64,000 nucleotides of DNA, from contig NZ_FMDN01000008.1 in the NCBI RefSeq assembly GCF_900090245.1, positions 65,988 to 129,987 on the forward strand. The letters are read 5' to 3'. Positions 7,912 through 18,008 of this stretch are shown in pieces (the first letter of the stretch is position 1; each line of letters begins with the position of its first letter). The position numbers and the translations under genes were made by a program. This DNA comes from Micromonospora halophytica (lineage in GTDB: Bacteria; Actinomycetota; Actinomycetes; Mycobacteriales; Micromonosporaceae). Under the pieces are notes generated by a model. The model worked only from the letters and a program-made list of their open reading frames with translations, did no database searches and had not been told where the DNA came from.

Positions 7912-9045
7912 ATGCACTTCGACCACCCTGAACTCGACCGCCGTACCCTGCTGCGGGCCGGTCTGGGCGCAGCCACCGTCGCGGTCGTCGGGTCCGAACT
8001 GGCCCTCCCGGCCGCCGCCCAGGCCGACCCGGGCGCGGACCTCGACTGGATCATCAGCTGCGACGAGTGGGGCGCCCGCCCACCGGCGGACCCGCTGGTG
8101 ATCAGCGCGATCCCCACCAACAAGATCATCGTCCATCACATGGCGTTCCCGAACGTCACGGACTACTCCGAGGCGCAGGCGATCAAGCTGGCCCGCGACT
8201 GCCAGAACCTGCACATGGACAACAACCGCTGGTCCGACACCGGCCAGCACTTCACCATCAGCCGCGGCGGCTACGTCCTCGAAGGCCGCCACGGCAGCCT
8301 GGAGCGGCTGGCCGCCGGCGACCGGCAGATGGTCTCCGCCCACTGCCCCGGGGAGAACGGCCGCTCCATCGGCATCGAGAACGAGGGCACCTACGTCACC
8401 GACACCCCGCCGGACGCGCTGCTGGACTCCCTGGTGGACCTCTGCACCACCATCTGCCGGCAGTACGGGCTGCACGCGCACGACATCTTCGGCCACTGGG
8501 ACTTCCGGACCACCCTCTGCCCCGGCGCCACGTTCTACCGCCTCTTCCCCACCGTGCGCCGGCGGGTGTTCGACAAGCTCGGCACCGACCTCGCCGACGT
8601 GCCGGCCCGCCGCTGGCCCGACCTGTGGCGTTTCGTCGGCTCCCCCGCCGTCCGGGTCGCCCAGTACCTGCTGGCGTACCGGGGTTACGCCGTCACGCCG
8701 AACAGCGCCTTCGACGCCGCCACGATCGCGGCGGTGCAGGACTGGCAGGCGCGCAACGGCATCCCCGTCGACGTCGACGCCACCCTCACCGGCCCCACCT
8801 GGGAGACCCTCGCCCCCGAGCTGGACTCCGACGCCACCGGCCTGCCGGTGGAGGCGATGCAGTTCATGCTCAACTGGAAGGGCCACGCCGAGGTCACCGT
8901 CACCGGCGAGTACGACCACGCCACGAAGAAGGCCGTGAAGGACCTCCAGCAGCTGCACGGGCTGCCGCGCACCGGCACGGTCAGCACCAGCACCTGGTGC
9001 GCCCTGGTCGGCGGCATCGTCCGCCAGTCGTTCCGCCAGCACTGA
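7912..9045 (+). CDS. Tat-exported N-acetylmuramoyl-L-alanine amidase with two peptidoglycan-binding domains
   Basis: The 377-residue enzyme would cleave the bond between muramic acid and L-Ala of peptidoglycan outside the cell. It begins with a twin-arginine signal (DRRTLLRAG, R10-R11) and an alanine-rich h-region. The amidase_2/PGRP domain spans about 45-215, with probable zinc ligands in IVHHMAF (His75 or His76), GHWD (His195) and TLCPG (Cys203). Two PG_binding_1-like repeats follow (about 235-300 and 305-370). I prefer ATG 7912, preceded by GAGGAG, over an upstream ATG that would bury the Tat signal. The 160-bp leader after pip holds the 14-bp repeats and no gene. Confidence 0.87.
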   Translation: MHFDHPELDRRTLLRAGLGAATVAVVGSELALPAAAQADPGADLDWIISCDEWGARPPADPLVISAIPTNKIIVHHMAFPNVTDYSEAQAIKLARDCQNLHMDNNRWSDTGQHFTISRGGYVLEGRHGSLERLAAGDRQMVSAHCPGENGRSIGIENEGTYVTDTPPDALLDSLVDLCTTICRQYGLHAHDIFGHWDFRTTLCPGATFYRLFPTVRRRVFDKLGTDLADVPARRWPDLWRFVGSPAVRVAQYLLAYRGYAVTPNSAFDAATIAAVQDWQARNGIPVDVDATLTGPTWETLAPELDSDATGLPVEAMQFMLNWKGHAEVTVTGEYDHATKKAVKDLQQLHGLPRTGTVSTSTWCALVGGIVRQSFRQH

Positions 9046-9058
9046 GCAGGGACGGCCA

Positions 9059-9093
9059 CGGCGGTGGCGGGCCCTGCCGGCCCGCCACCGCCG
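9059..9093. terminator. Bidirectional hairpin between convergent genes
   Basis: A perfect 15-bp stem (9059-9073 with 9079-9093) and 5-nt loop lie between the converging amidase and lyase-like genes. Confidence 0.75.
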
Positions 9094-9113
9094 CATGACC
9101 ACCGTCCGCCGGC

Positions 9114-9992
9114 TCACCGGGTCAGGCGGGCCACCGCCCCTGTCTCCAGGGCGATCCACACGTCGCCGTCCGGCGCGACCACGATCCCGTGCGGCTCGCA
9201 GGCCGGCGTCGGCAGCGCGTACTCCTCGATGACGCCCTCGGCGGTGACGTGCCCGACCCGGTTGCCGCCCCACTCCGTCAACCAGCAGCCGCCGGCCGGG
9301 TCGGCGGCGATCGCGTGCGGACGGGCGGCCCGGTCGGGCAGCGGGTACTCGCGGACGGCACCGTCCACGGTGATCCGGCCGACCTGGCCGGCACCGATCT
9401 CGACGAACCAGAGCGCCCCGTCGGCGGCGCGGGTGATGCCGACCGGCGCGGCCCCGGCGGTGGGCAGCGGGTGGACGTCGACCTTCCCGTCCGGGGTGAT
9501 CCGGCCGATCGCGTGGGCCTGGTTCAGGGTGAACCAGCAGGCGTCGTCCGGTCCGGCGACGATCATCGACGGCATGCCGCCGGTGACCGGCAGGTCGACG
9601 TGGGTCAGCTCGCCGTCGGTGGTGATCCGGCCGATCCGGTCGGCGGCCAGCTCGGTGAACCAGAGCGCACCGTCCGGGCCGGCCGCGATGCCGTAGGGGC
9701 CGGCGCCGGGCACGGCGTGCGAGGTGAGCGTGCCGTCGAGGGCGAGCCGGCCGATGCGGTGGTCCCGCATCCGGGTGAACCAGAGTGCGCCGTCCGGGGC
9801 GGTGGCGAGCAGAGCGGGGCCGCAGCGGGGGTCGTCCAGGTCGTGGCGGCGCACGTCCCCGTCGGCGGTGATCCGGGCGATCGCTCCGGTGTGGACCAGG
9901 GTGCACCACAGCGCGCCGTCCGGGCCGACGGTGATCGCGTACGGGCCGGCGTCGGGCCCGGCCACGGGCAGTTCGGTGATGGTGGGTGGCAT
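9114..9992 (-). CDS. Virginiamycin B lyase-like beta-propeller protein
   Basis: The 292-residue protein is built of about seven repeats of the form GPDGALWFTE...IGRIT, the streptogramin B lyase (Vgb) propeller signature. Vgb opens the depsipeptide ring of type B streptogramins by elimination and uses His and Glu residues. The last blades here carry RPHAI, WLTEWGGNRVG and EPHGI, which could supply them, but residue equivalence needs an alignment. Many Vgb-like proteins are not lyases. The start is ATG 9992, only 11 nt downstream of an ABC-F gene, so both are probably co-transcribed. That neighbour strengthens the resistance reading. Confidence 0.75.
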   Translation of the reverse strand: MPPTITELPVAGPDAGPYAITVGPDGALWCTLVHTGAIARITADGDVRRHDLDDPRCGPALLATAPDGALWFTRMRDHRIGRLALDGTLTSHAVPGAGPYGIAAGPDGALWFTELAADRIGRITTDGELTHVDLPVTGGMPSMIVAGPDDACWFTLNQAHAIGRITPDGKVDVHPLPTAGAAPVGITRAADGALWFVEIGAGQVGRITVDGAVREYPLPDRAARPHAIAADPAGGCWLTEWGGNRVGHVTAEGVIEEYALPTPACEPHGIVVAPDGDVWIALETGAVARLTR

Positions 9993-10003
9993 GTGGACTC
10001 CCG

Positions 10004-11626
<1,623 letters not shown>

Positions 11627-11723
11627 GCGACATCTCCACGGGTCGGTGGTCGGGGCGACCGCGGCAGGGCGCGGCCGTCGGGACGATCACCTCACCGGAG
11701 CATCGGCGGCCTCCTTAACGCGA

Positions 11724-11741
11724 CAACTGTTGCTGTAGGAT
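11724..11741 (+). promoter_or_regulatory. tetR promoter with inverted repeat, probably leaderless
   Basis: TAGGAT (11736-11741) fits an actinobacterial -10 and ends 6 nt before the tetR ATG, which predicts a leaderless transcript. CAAC-T-GTTG (11724-11732) is a short inverted repeat just upstream of the -10, a natural place for autorepression. Confidence 0.45.
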
Positions 11742-11747
11742 CGTGCC

Positions 11748-12383
11748 ATGGACGAGTCGCCGCCGGCAACCCGCATCCCCGATCCGCCATCGCCCGGCCC
11801 TGTCCGGCGGCCCGGCGGACGCAGCGCCCAGGTACGCCGCCGGGTCCTCGACGCGGTCACCGCCCTGCTGGTCGAGCAGGGCTACGACGCGCTGACCGTC
11901 GACGCCGTCGCCGACCGGTCCGGGGTGCACCGCACCACCGTCTACCGGCGCTGGCGCGACGTCGGCGGGCTCCTCGCCGGCGTGCTCGCCGAAGCCACCG
12001 GCGAGGACTGGCGGCCCCGCGACACCGGCAGCCTCGACGGCGACCTGGTGGCGATCAACCGCGAGGTGCACGAGGCACTGACCGGCGACCCGCCACTGAC
12101 CGGCGCGCTGATCGCCGCGTCGTTCCGCTCCCCGCCGGCCGCCGAGGCGCTGCGCGCCTTCTGGGCAGACCGGTACGACCGCTGCGCGGTGGTCGTCCAC
12201 CGGGCGGTGGCCCGGGGCGAGGTGCCCGCCGGGACCGACGCGCGCGCCCTGCTGGTCGCGGCGACCGCGCCCGTCTACCACGAGCTGCTCCTGCTGCGCA
12301 GCGGCGCGGACGCGGCGCTCGCGCAGCGGGCGGCCCGGGCGGCGGCGCTCGCGGCGGCGGCGGGGGCCTTCGTCCCGGTGTGA
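11748..12383 (+). CDS. TetR-family repressor
   Basis: The 211-residue regulator has an N-terminal TetR helix-turn-helix (LTVDAVADRSGVHRTTVYRRW, about residues 52-72). It ends in an alpha-helical ligand and dimerisation region rich in Ala, of the TetR_C_11 type. It lies divergent from the ABC-F/Vgb-like pair with a 121-bp spacer and is its likely local regulator. The inducer is unknown; a ribosome-targeting antibiotic is the obvious candidate. Confidence 0.85.
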   Translation: MDESPPATRIPDPPSPGPVRRPGGRSAQVRRRVLDAVTALLVEQGYDALTVDAVADRSGVHRTTVYRRWRDVGGLLAGVLAEATGEDWRPRDTGSLDGDLVAINREVHEALTGDPPLTGALIAASFRSPPAAEALRAFWADRYDRCAVVVHRAVARGEVPAGTDARALLVAATAPVYHELLLLRSGADAALAQRAARAAALAAAAGAFVPV

Positions 12384-12453
12384 CCGGCGTGTACGCCCCC
12401 GCCGGGACCGCCCCCGGTGCGACGATGCGCTGGTCGACCTCGAGGAGGATGCC

Positions 12454-12867
12454 GTGACGTCGCAGCTCAACCCGTACCTGAACTTCGCCGGCAACGCCCG
12501 TGCGGCGATGGAGTTCTACCAGCAGGTGTTCGGCGGGGACCTGTCGCTGACCACGTTCCGCGAGTTCGGCATGGCGGACCCGACCGTCGCCGACCAGATC
12601 ATGCACGGCATGCTGCGCACCGCCGCCGGCCACCTGCTGATGGCCTCGGACATGCCGCCCGGGATGGAGCTGCGCCGCGGCAACGCCAACACCATCTCCC
12701 TGAGCGGGGACGACGCCGAGGAGCTGCGCCGCTGGTGGGACCAGCTCTCCTCCGGAGGGGTGGTCAGCGTGCCGCTGGAGAAGCAGATGTGGGGCGACGA
12801 GTTCGGGCAGTGCGAGGACCGGTTCGGCACCCCGTGGATGGTCAACATCAGCCAGGCATCGAGCTGA
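12454..12867 (+). CDS. VOC-superfamily protein, PhnB-like
   Basis: The 137-residue protein has the PhnB pattern: N-terminal LNPYLNFAGNARAAMEFYQQVFGG, a middle GHLLMASD, and the C-terminal DRFGTPWMVNI. PhnB-like proteins share the glyoxalase/bleomycin-resistance fold. The classical metal ligands are not obvious, so catalysis cannot be claimed. The start is GTG 12454 after GAGGAGG. Confidence 0.82.
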   Translation: MTSQLNPYLNFAGNARAAMEFYQQVFGGDLSLTTFREFGMADPTVADQIMHGMLRTAAGHLLMASDMPPGMELRRGNANTISLSGDDAEELRRWWDQLSSGGVVSVPLEKQMWGDEFGQCEDRFGTPWMVNISQASS

Positions 12868-12909
12868 GCGCACGGTTTGACCGACGGCGGGACCGGAAAG
12901 TGTGGCGGG

Positions 12910-14484
12910 ATGAAGTGGACCGGTCGAGCCCTACCCGTCGTCGCCGCCGCTCTCGCGGGCCTCGCCGCCCGCGACGTCCTCCAGCGCGACCACGCGCTGC
13001 TGCGCAACTTCCCGGTCATCGGGCGGGCCCGCTACCTGTTGGAGTCGATCGGGCCGGAGCTGCGGCAGTACATCGTGGCGGGCAACAACGAGGAGCGGCC
13101 CTTCACCCGTGACCAGCGGCGCTGGATCTACGCCTCGGCCAAGCAGGAGAACAACTACTTCGGCTTCGGCACGGACAACGACATCGAGCACACCCCCGGC
13201 TATCCGATCATCAAACACCGCACGTTCGGCCGGGCGGTGCCGCCGTCGACCCCGACCGCGGGCCACGACGTACGGCTGCCGGCGGCGAAGGTGCTCGGCG
13301 GGGCGCGCGGCCGGGCCGGGGCGTTCCGGCCGGAGTCGGTGGTCAACCTCTCCGGAATGAGCTTCGGCTCGCTGTCGGGCAACGCGGTGACCGCGTTGAA
13401 CAAGGGCGCGGCGCTGGCGGGCTGCCTGCAGAACACCGGCGAAGGCGGGCTGTCTCCGTACCACCGAAACGGTGGTGACCTGGTGTTCCAGCTCGGCACC
13501 GCGTACTTCGGCTGCCGGGACGACCGCGGCCGGTTCGACCTCGACAGGCTCAAGGACCTGGTGGCCGGGGCGCCGGTGCGGGCCCTGGAGGTCAAGCTCA
13601 GCCAGGGCGCGAAACCCAGCCTGGGCGGGCTGCTGCCCGCCGCGAAGGTGTCGGCGGAGATCGCGGCGACCCGGGGCATCCCCGAGGGCAGGGACTGCGT
13701 CAGCCCGTCCCGGCACGCCGAGTTCTCCGACTGCGACAGCCTGCTGGACTGGGTGGAACTGCTCGCCGCCGAGACCGGCCTGCCGGTGGGCATCAAGTCC
13801 GCCGTCGGCGACCTCGCCTTCTGGGAGGAGCTGACCACGCTGATGCGCGACACCGGGCGCGGGGTGGACTTCGTGACCGTCGACGGCGGTGAGGGCGGCA
13901 CCGGGGCCGCGCCGCTGATCTTCACCGACTCGGTGTCGCTGCCGTTCCAGCAGGGCTTCGCCCGCGTCTACCGGACCTTCGCCGAGCGCGGGCTGCACGA
14001 GGACGTGGTGTTCGTGGGCGCCGGCAAGCTGGGCCTGCCGGACAACGCGGTCGTGGCGTTCGCGCTCGGCTGCGACATGGTCAACGTGGGCCGGGAGGCG
14101 ATGCTGGCGATCGGCTGCATCCAGGCGCAGAAGTGCCACACCGACACCTGCCCCACCGGCGTCGCCACCCAGAACCCGTGGCTGGCCCGAGGGCTGGACC
14201 CGGCGCTGAAGTCGGTGCGCGCCGCCAACTACGTCCGTACGCTGCGGCGGGACCTGGTGAAGGTCGCCGAGGCGTGCGGGGTGGAGCACCCCGGGCTGAT
14301 CGACACCGACGCCGTCGAGATCCTCGACGGTCGCACCTCGTCCACCCCACTGCGGGAGGTGTACGACTACCGCCCCGAGTGGGGGCTGCCGTCGGCCGCC
14401 GACCGGGCCGAGATCGTGGCGCTGATGACCGGGGAGGCACCGCGCGGCGGCAGCGCTCCCCCGTCGGCCACCGCCGTCGGCTGA
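12910..14484 (+). CDS. FMN-binding glutamate synthase-like protein
   Basis: The 524-residue protein corresponds to the synthase domain of glutamate synthase without the glutaminase domain. It starts with a hydrophobic segment (about 6-22). It carries EGGLSPYHRNGGD, the FMN/2-oxoglutarate region VDGGEGGTGAAP, and CHTDTCPTGVATQNP, matching the cysteine cluster CHTNTCPVGVATQ of GltB. Such stand-alone proteins are common in actinobacteria; their substrate is uncertain. I prefer ATG 12910 over an upstream ATG at 12877 because the hydrophobic segment then begins the protein. Confidence 0.82.
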   Translation: MKWTGRALPVVAAALAGLAARDVLQRDHALLRNFPVIGRARYLLESIGPELRQYIVAGNNEERPFTRDQRRWIYASAKQENNYFGFGTDNDIEHTPGYPIIKHRTFGRAVPPSTPTAGHDVRLPAAKVLGGARGRAGAFRPESVVNLSGMSFGSLSGNAVTALNKGAALAGCLQNTGEGGLSPYHRNGGDLVFQLGTAYFGCRDDRGRFDLDRLKDLVAGAPVRALEVKLSQGAKPSLGGLLPAAKVSAEIAATRGIPEGRDCVSPSRHAEFSDCDSLLDWVELLAAETGLPVGIKSAVGDLAFWEELTTLMRDTGRGVDFVTVDGGEGGTGAAPLIFTDSVSLPFQQGFARVYRTFAERGLHEDVVFVGAGKLGLPDNAVVAFALGCDMVNVGREAMLAIGCIQAQKCHTDTCPTGVATQNPWLARGLDPALKSVRAANYVRTLRRDLVKVAEACGVEHPGLIDTDAVEILDGRTSSTPLREVYDYRPEWGLPSAADRAEIVALMTGEAPRGGSAPPSATAVG

Positions 14485-14587
14485 GGCTCACTCCCTCGAT
14501 CGCGCCGCCGACCGCGCGCAGATGCTCCCGGAACGTCGACGTCGGATCCTGCGCCCGCCGGGCCAGGCGCCGGGCCCGGGGCGGCCG

Positions 14588-15340
14588 TCACCGGCCGAAG
14601 GTGCGGGCGAGCAGGTCGGACAGGGCGGCCCAGTGCCGTTCGGTGGCCACCTCGTCGTACACCGGGGTGTCGGCCATGGTGAAACCGTGGCGCGCGCCGT
14701 CGTACCGCTCGGAGCGGTACCGCACGCCCGCCGCGTCGAGCGCCTTCTCCAGGGTCGCGATGTCGTCGGCGGTCATCGCCGGGTCGTTGTCGGCGTGGGC
14801 GAGGTACAGCTCGCCGGTGACCGCGCCGACGCCGAGGTGCGGGCTGTCCGGGGCGTCGGTGACGAGCCGCCCGGCGTGGAAGCTCGCCAGCGCGGCCAGC
14901 CGGTCGGGGTGCGCCTCGATGGCGCGCAGCGCGTTCCTGCCACCCATGCAGTACCCGACGATTACCGCCGGGCCGGGGGCGACGTCGGGCCGGGCGGCCA
15001 GGAAGTCCAGGTAGGCGGCGGTGTCCGCAGCCACCAGACCCGGGGTCAGCCCGTAGATCATGGGGGTGAGTCGGGCGAAGAGCGGGCCGTGCTGCGCCGG
15101 GTCGCCGAGCCCGGACAGGTCCACCAACGGGGCCCGGCCGGCCCGGTGGAACAGGTTCGGCACCAGCACCAGGTGCCCGTCGGCGGCGAGTCGCCCGGCC
15201 ATCTCGGCCAGGCGCGGGCGCAGCCCGAACGCATCCATGAAGACCAGCACCGCCGGGAACGGTCCGTCCCCCTCCGGCCGCACCAGGTACGCGTCCGCCA
15301 CGCCATCGCCCACCGGCACGTCCACCGTCGTCGTCCGCAC
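14588..15340 (-). CDS. Dienelactone hydrolase-family protein
   Basis: The 250-residue alpha/beta hydrolase has the DLH triad pattern: nucleophile Cys in GYCMGG, an Asp in AHADNDP, and His in ARHGF. Dienelactone hydrolases open enol-lactones in aromatic degradation, but most actinobacterial members have unknown substrates. No catabolic genes adjoin it. The start is taken as GTG 15340 (VRTTTVDVPVG); more upstream residues are low-complexity. Confidence 0.82.
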   Translation of the reverse strand: MRTTTVDVPVGDGVADAYLVRPEGDGPFPAVLVFMDAFGLRPRLAEMAGRLAADGHLVLVPNLFHRAGRAPLVDLSGLGDPAQHGPLFARLTPMIYGLTPGLVAADTAAYLDFLAARPDVAPGPAVIVGYCMGGRNALRAIEAHPDRLAALASFHAGRLVTDAPDSPHLGVGAVTGELYLAHADNDPAMTADDIATLEKALDAAGVRYRSERYDGARHGFTMADTPVYDEVATERHWAALSDLLARTFGR

Positions 15341-15550
15341 CGCCGCGCCTCCCCCGTCGTCGTCGACCCGGACGCTACCCGGGCGACCGAAGAGACGCCG
15401 CCGGACCCGTGGGGGCCGCAGCACTTCATGGCCCGCCCGCTGGCCGCCTGGCGGCCGGCGATCCGCGGCGAGTTCGTGTCCGCGGAGCCGTTCCGCAGCC
15501 GGTAGGACCCACGTCCGGGCAGGTCAGCGTGGCGACGGTGACCAGCCATG

Positions 15551-15564
15551 CGAACATGTGTTCG
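15551..15564 (+). promoter_or_regulatory. LexA (SOS) box over the dinB start
   Basis: CGAACATGTGTTCG is an exact CGAAC-N4-GTTCG palindrome, the actinobacterial LexA-binding consensus. Its last base is the first base of the GTG start of dinB (or it covers an in-frame GTG at 15558). LexA bound here would block transcription until DNA damage. Confidence 0.82.
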
Positions 15565-16751
15565 TGTCGAACGAGGCCAGCATCCTGCACGCCGACCTGG
15601 ACGCGTTCTACGCGTCGGTCGAGCAGCGCGACGACCCCCGGCTGCGCGGCCGGCCGGTCATCGTCGGCGGTGGCGTGGTGCTGGCCTGCAGCTACGAGGC
15701 GAAGGCGCGCGGGGTGCGCAGCGCGATGGGCGGCGGGCAGGCCCGCCGGCTCTGCCCGGACGCGGTGGTCGTACCGCCGAGGATGGCCGCGTACACGGCG
15801 GCGAGCCGGGCGGTGTTCGACATCTTCCGGCGGACCACCCCGCTCGTGGAGGGGCTCTCCATCGACGAGGCGTTCCTCGACGTGGGTGGTCTGCGCCGGC
15901 TGGTCGGTCCGCCGCTGGAGATCGCCGCACGGCTGCGCGGGGAGGTCAGCGAGCAGGTCGGCCTGCCGATCACCGTCGGGGTGGCCCGGACGAAGTTCCT
16001 CGCCAAGGTGGCCAGCGGGGTCGCCAAACCGGACGGACTGCTGCTGGTGCCGCCCGACGGTGAGCGGGACTTCCTGCACCCGCTGCCGGTGGAGCGGCTG
16101 TGGGGTGTCGGCCCGGTCACCGCGGCGAAGCTGCGCGAGCGCGGCATCCGTACCGTCGGGCAGGTCGCCCGCCTCGGCGAGGCGACCCTGGTCTCGCTGG
16201 TCGGCGGCGGCGCCGGCCGGCACCTGCACGCGCTGGCCCACAACCGGGATCCCCGGGCGGTGCAGGTGGGTCGGCGGCGCTCCTCGATGGGGGCGCAGCA
16301 CGCCCTGGGCGGCGGTCCGAGGACCCCGGCCGACCTGGACGCGATCCTGTCCGGCCTCATCGACCGGGTGGCCCGCCGGATGCGCGCGGCCGGACGCTCC
16401 GGGCGCACCGTGGTGCTGCGGCTGCGCTTCGCCGACTACACCCGGGCCACCCGCTCGCACACCATCGGCAAGGCCACCGCACAGACCGCCGTCCTGTTGG
16501 ACACGGCCCGGGCGCTGCTGCGGGCGGCGCTGCCCGAGATCGACCGTCGGGGCGTCACCCTGATCGGCGTCTCCGTCGGCAACCTCGACGATGCCCCGGT
16601 GCAGCCGGAACTGCCGTTCGCGCCGGATCCGGGCGCCGAGCTCGATGCGGCGGTCGACGCCGTACGCGACCGGTTCGGCTCCGCCGCGCTGACCCGGGCC
16701 ACGCTGCTCGGCCGTGACCCCGGGCTGGAGATGCCCCGGCTGCCCGACTGA
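15564..16751 (+). CDS. dinB: DNA polymerase IV (Y-family)
   Basis: The 395-residue error-prone translesion polymerase has N-terminal HADLDAFYASVEQ (first catalytic Asp), SYEAKARGVRSAM, the catalytic SIDEAFLDV, VGVARTKFLAKVASGVAKPDG, the helix-hairpin-helix LWGVGPVTAAKL, and the little finger with RRRSSMGAQ. The C-terminal ELPF near QPELPFAPD resembles a beta-clamp-binding peptide. GTG 15564 is chosen because the conserved N-terminus begins there. An ATG at 15548 is in another frame. SOS control is indicated by the LexA box. Confidence 0.92.
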   Translation: MSNEASILHADLDAFYASVEQRDDPRLRGRPVIVGGGVVLACSYEAKARGVRSAMGGGQARRLCPDAVVVPPRMAAYTAASRAVFDIFRRTTPLVEGLSIDEAFLDVGGLRRLVGPPLEIAARLRGEVSEQVGLPITVGVARTKFLAKVASGVAKPDGLLLVPPDGERDFLHPLPVERLWGVGPVTAAKLRERGIRTVGQVARLGEATLVSLVGGGAGRHLHALAHNRDPRAVQVGRRRSSMGAQHALGGGPRTPADLDAILSGLIDRVARRMRAAGRSGRTVVLRLRFADYTRATRSHTIGKATAQTAVLLDTARALLRAALPEIDRRGVTLIGVSVGNLDDAPVQPELPFAPDPGAELDAAVDAVRDRFGSAALTRATLLGRDPGLEMPRLPD

Positions 16752-16793
16752 AGCGGGCTTTTCCCAGCCCTGCCCGTCGGGCATCCTTGATGG

Positions 16794-16928
16794 ATGGGAG
16801 AGGTGCTGCCGATGCCCGGCTTCGGTGACCTGTTCACCGACACCCGGGGCGACGAGCGGACGATGCGGGTCAGCTACGGCCCGACGGGTGGCGCTGCCGG
16901 CTGTCCCGACACCCCGGGTCGCCTGAGT
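16794..16928 (+). pseudogene. Possible gene remnant
   Basis: An ATG at 16812 with GGGAGAGGTG upstream opens a convincing start (MPGFGDLFTDTRGDERTMRV). The frame then loses protein-like character and runs antisense through the next gene. It reads like the 5' end of a small actinomycete gene cut short. I cannot confirm the parent family. Confidence 0.25.
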
Positions 16929-16941
16929 TCAGGCGGACCCG
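16915..16941 (-). terminator. Hairpin at the end of the DUF1330 gene
   Basis: CGGGTCGCCTGA and TCAGGC(G)GACCCG pair over 12 bp with one bulge and a 2-nt loop. The stem includes the stop codon of the minus-strand gene. Confidence 0.35.
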
Positions 16942-17246
16942 CCCGACGGCCGGTGGCCGGGGAGCCCGTCGAGCAGGAGCACGACGCCGTCGGTGGCGGC
17001 GACCCGGTCGCGGGAAATCTCCCGGTACTCCGGGGAGTCGGCCCACGCCTGGAAGCTCTCCCTGCTGTCGAAGGCCATGAGAACGACCTTGTCGTACGGC
17101 CACGTGCCCTCGACGACCTGCGGGGCCTCGTCGGCGGCGAGCAGCCGGCCCCGGTACTTCGCGAGGACCGGCAGGAAGGCCGCGGCGTAGCGGTCGTAGC
17201 GGTCGCGGTCGTGGACGGAGATCTGGGCGAGCGCGTAGACGGCCAC
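16929..17246 (-). CDS. DUF1330 family protein
   Basis: The 105-residue protein fits DUF1330, a small dimeric alpha-beta barrel fold: MAVYALAQISVHDRDRYDRY, YRGRLLAADEAPQVVEG and FDSRESFQAWADSPEY are typical. No enzymatic role is established. It is divergent from a VOC gene with a 172-bp spacer in which I see no further gene. Confidence 0.85.
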   Translation of the reverse strand: MAVYALAQISVHDRDRYDRYAAAFLPVLAKYRGRLLAADEAPQVVEGTWPYDKVVLMAFDSRESFQAWADSPEYREISRDRVAATDGVVLLLDGLPGHRPSGGSA

Positions 17247-17418
17247 CCGTCGATGCTACTTGCAGGTAACTTGATGGCGGGGGCGCGACCGGCGCCGCCG
17301 GCTCGGGCCTGAGAAAGTCGCACCGACAGCGGAAACCAGGACACGACCTGACCTGATTGACGCCTACCGTCGTCGTGGCCGGCGGCGCAGGGCCTCGGCA
17401 GGACCAGGGAGGTCGACC

Positions 17419-17892
17419 ATGGACGTCGCGCCCGAGGGTTACCACACCGTCACCCCGTGGATCATCTCGCCAGGTGGCACCGCGAAGGTCATCGACTTCG
17501 TCGTCGACGTGTTCGACGCCGTCGAGTTGAGCCGGATGGAGGTCGACGGGCTCATCGGCCACGCCGAGGTCCGCGTCGGCGACTCCGTCGTCATGCTGTT
17601 CGACCAGCCACAGTGGCCGGCCACCCCGACCTTCCTGCGGCTGTACGTCGCCGACGACGCCGACGTGCTGGGCCGGGCGGTGGCCCGGGGTGCCACCGTC
17701 GTGACCGAACCGACCGAGCTCTTCTGGGGTGACCGGGTCAGCCGGTTCCGTGACCCGTTCGGCAACCTCTGGTGGGTGCACCAACGGGTGGCCGAGCCCA
17801 CCGAGGAGGAGTTGGGCCGCCGCCTGGTCGACCCGGTCCTCGCCGCGAACATGGCGTACGTCCAGGGCGCGCTGGCCTCCCCGGACCGCTGA
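17419..17892 (+). CDS. VOC-superfamily protein, PhnB/glyoxalase-like
   Basis: The 157-residue protein opens with YHTVTPWIISPGGTAKVIDF and has IGHAEVRVGDSVVMLFDQ and RFRDPFGNLWWVHQ, the two beta-alpha-beta-beta-beta halves of the glyoxalase/bleomycin-resistance fold. The final 25 residues are an acidic helix. Substrate is unknown. ATG 17419 follows GGGAGG. Confidence 0.83.
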   Translation: MDVAPEGYHTVTPWIISPGGTAKVIDFVVDVFDAVELSRMEVDGLIGHAEVRVGDSVVMLFDQPQWPATPTFLRLYVADDADVLGRAVARGATVVTEPTELFWGDRVSRFRDPFGNLWWVHQRVAEPTEEELGRRLVDPVLAANMAYVQGALASPDR

Positions 17893-17995
17893 CCGCCCCG
17901 ACCTCGGGCGCACGCCTGGCACGCCTGCCGGCCGACCGGCCGAACCCGCCGGCCTGACAGGCGGCGACGGGACGCCGTGCCGGGCGCACGGCGGT

Positions 17996-18001
17996 TAGCA
18001 T
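17996..18001 (+). promoter_or_regulatory. -10 box of a probable leaderless promoter
   Basis: TAGCAT ends 7 nt before the ATG at 18009, the geometry expected when the transcript begins at the start codon. No clear -35 was found. Confidence 0.35.
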
Positions 18002-18008
18002 CCCGGGA

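Noticed and set aside
15428..15505. 25-codon ORF upstream of dinB
   Set aside because: It has an ATG and a stop but no ribosome binding site, and nothing supports translation.
15548..16063. dinB start at ATG 15548
   Set aside because: This ATG is in a different frame from the polymerase and gives an Arg-rich shadow.
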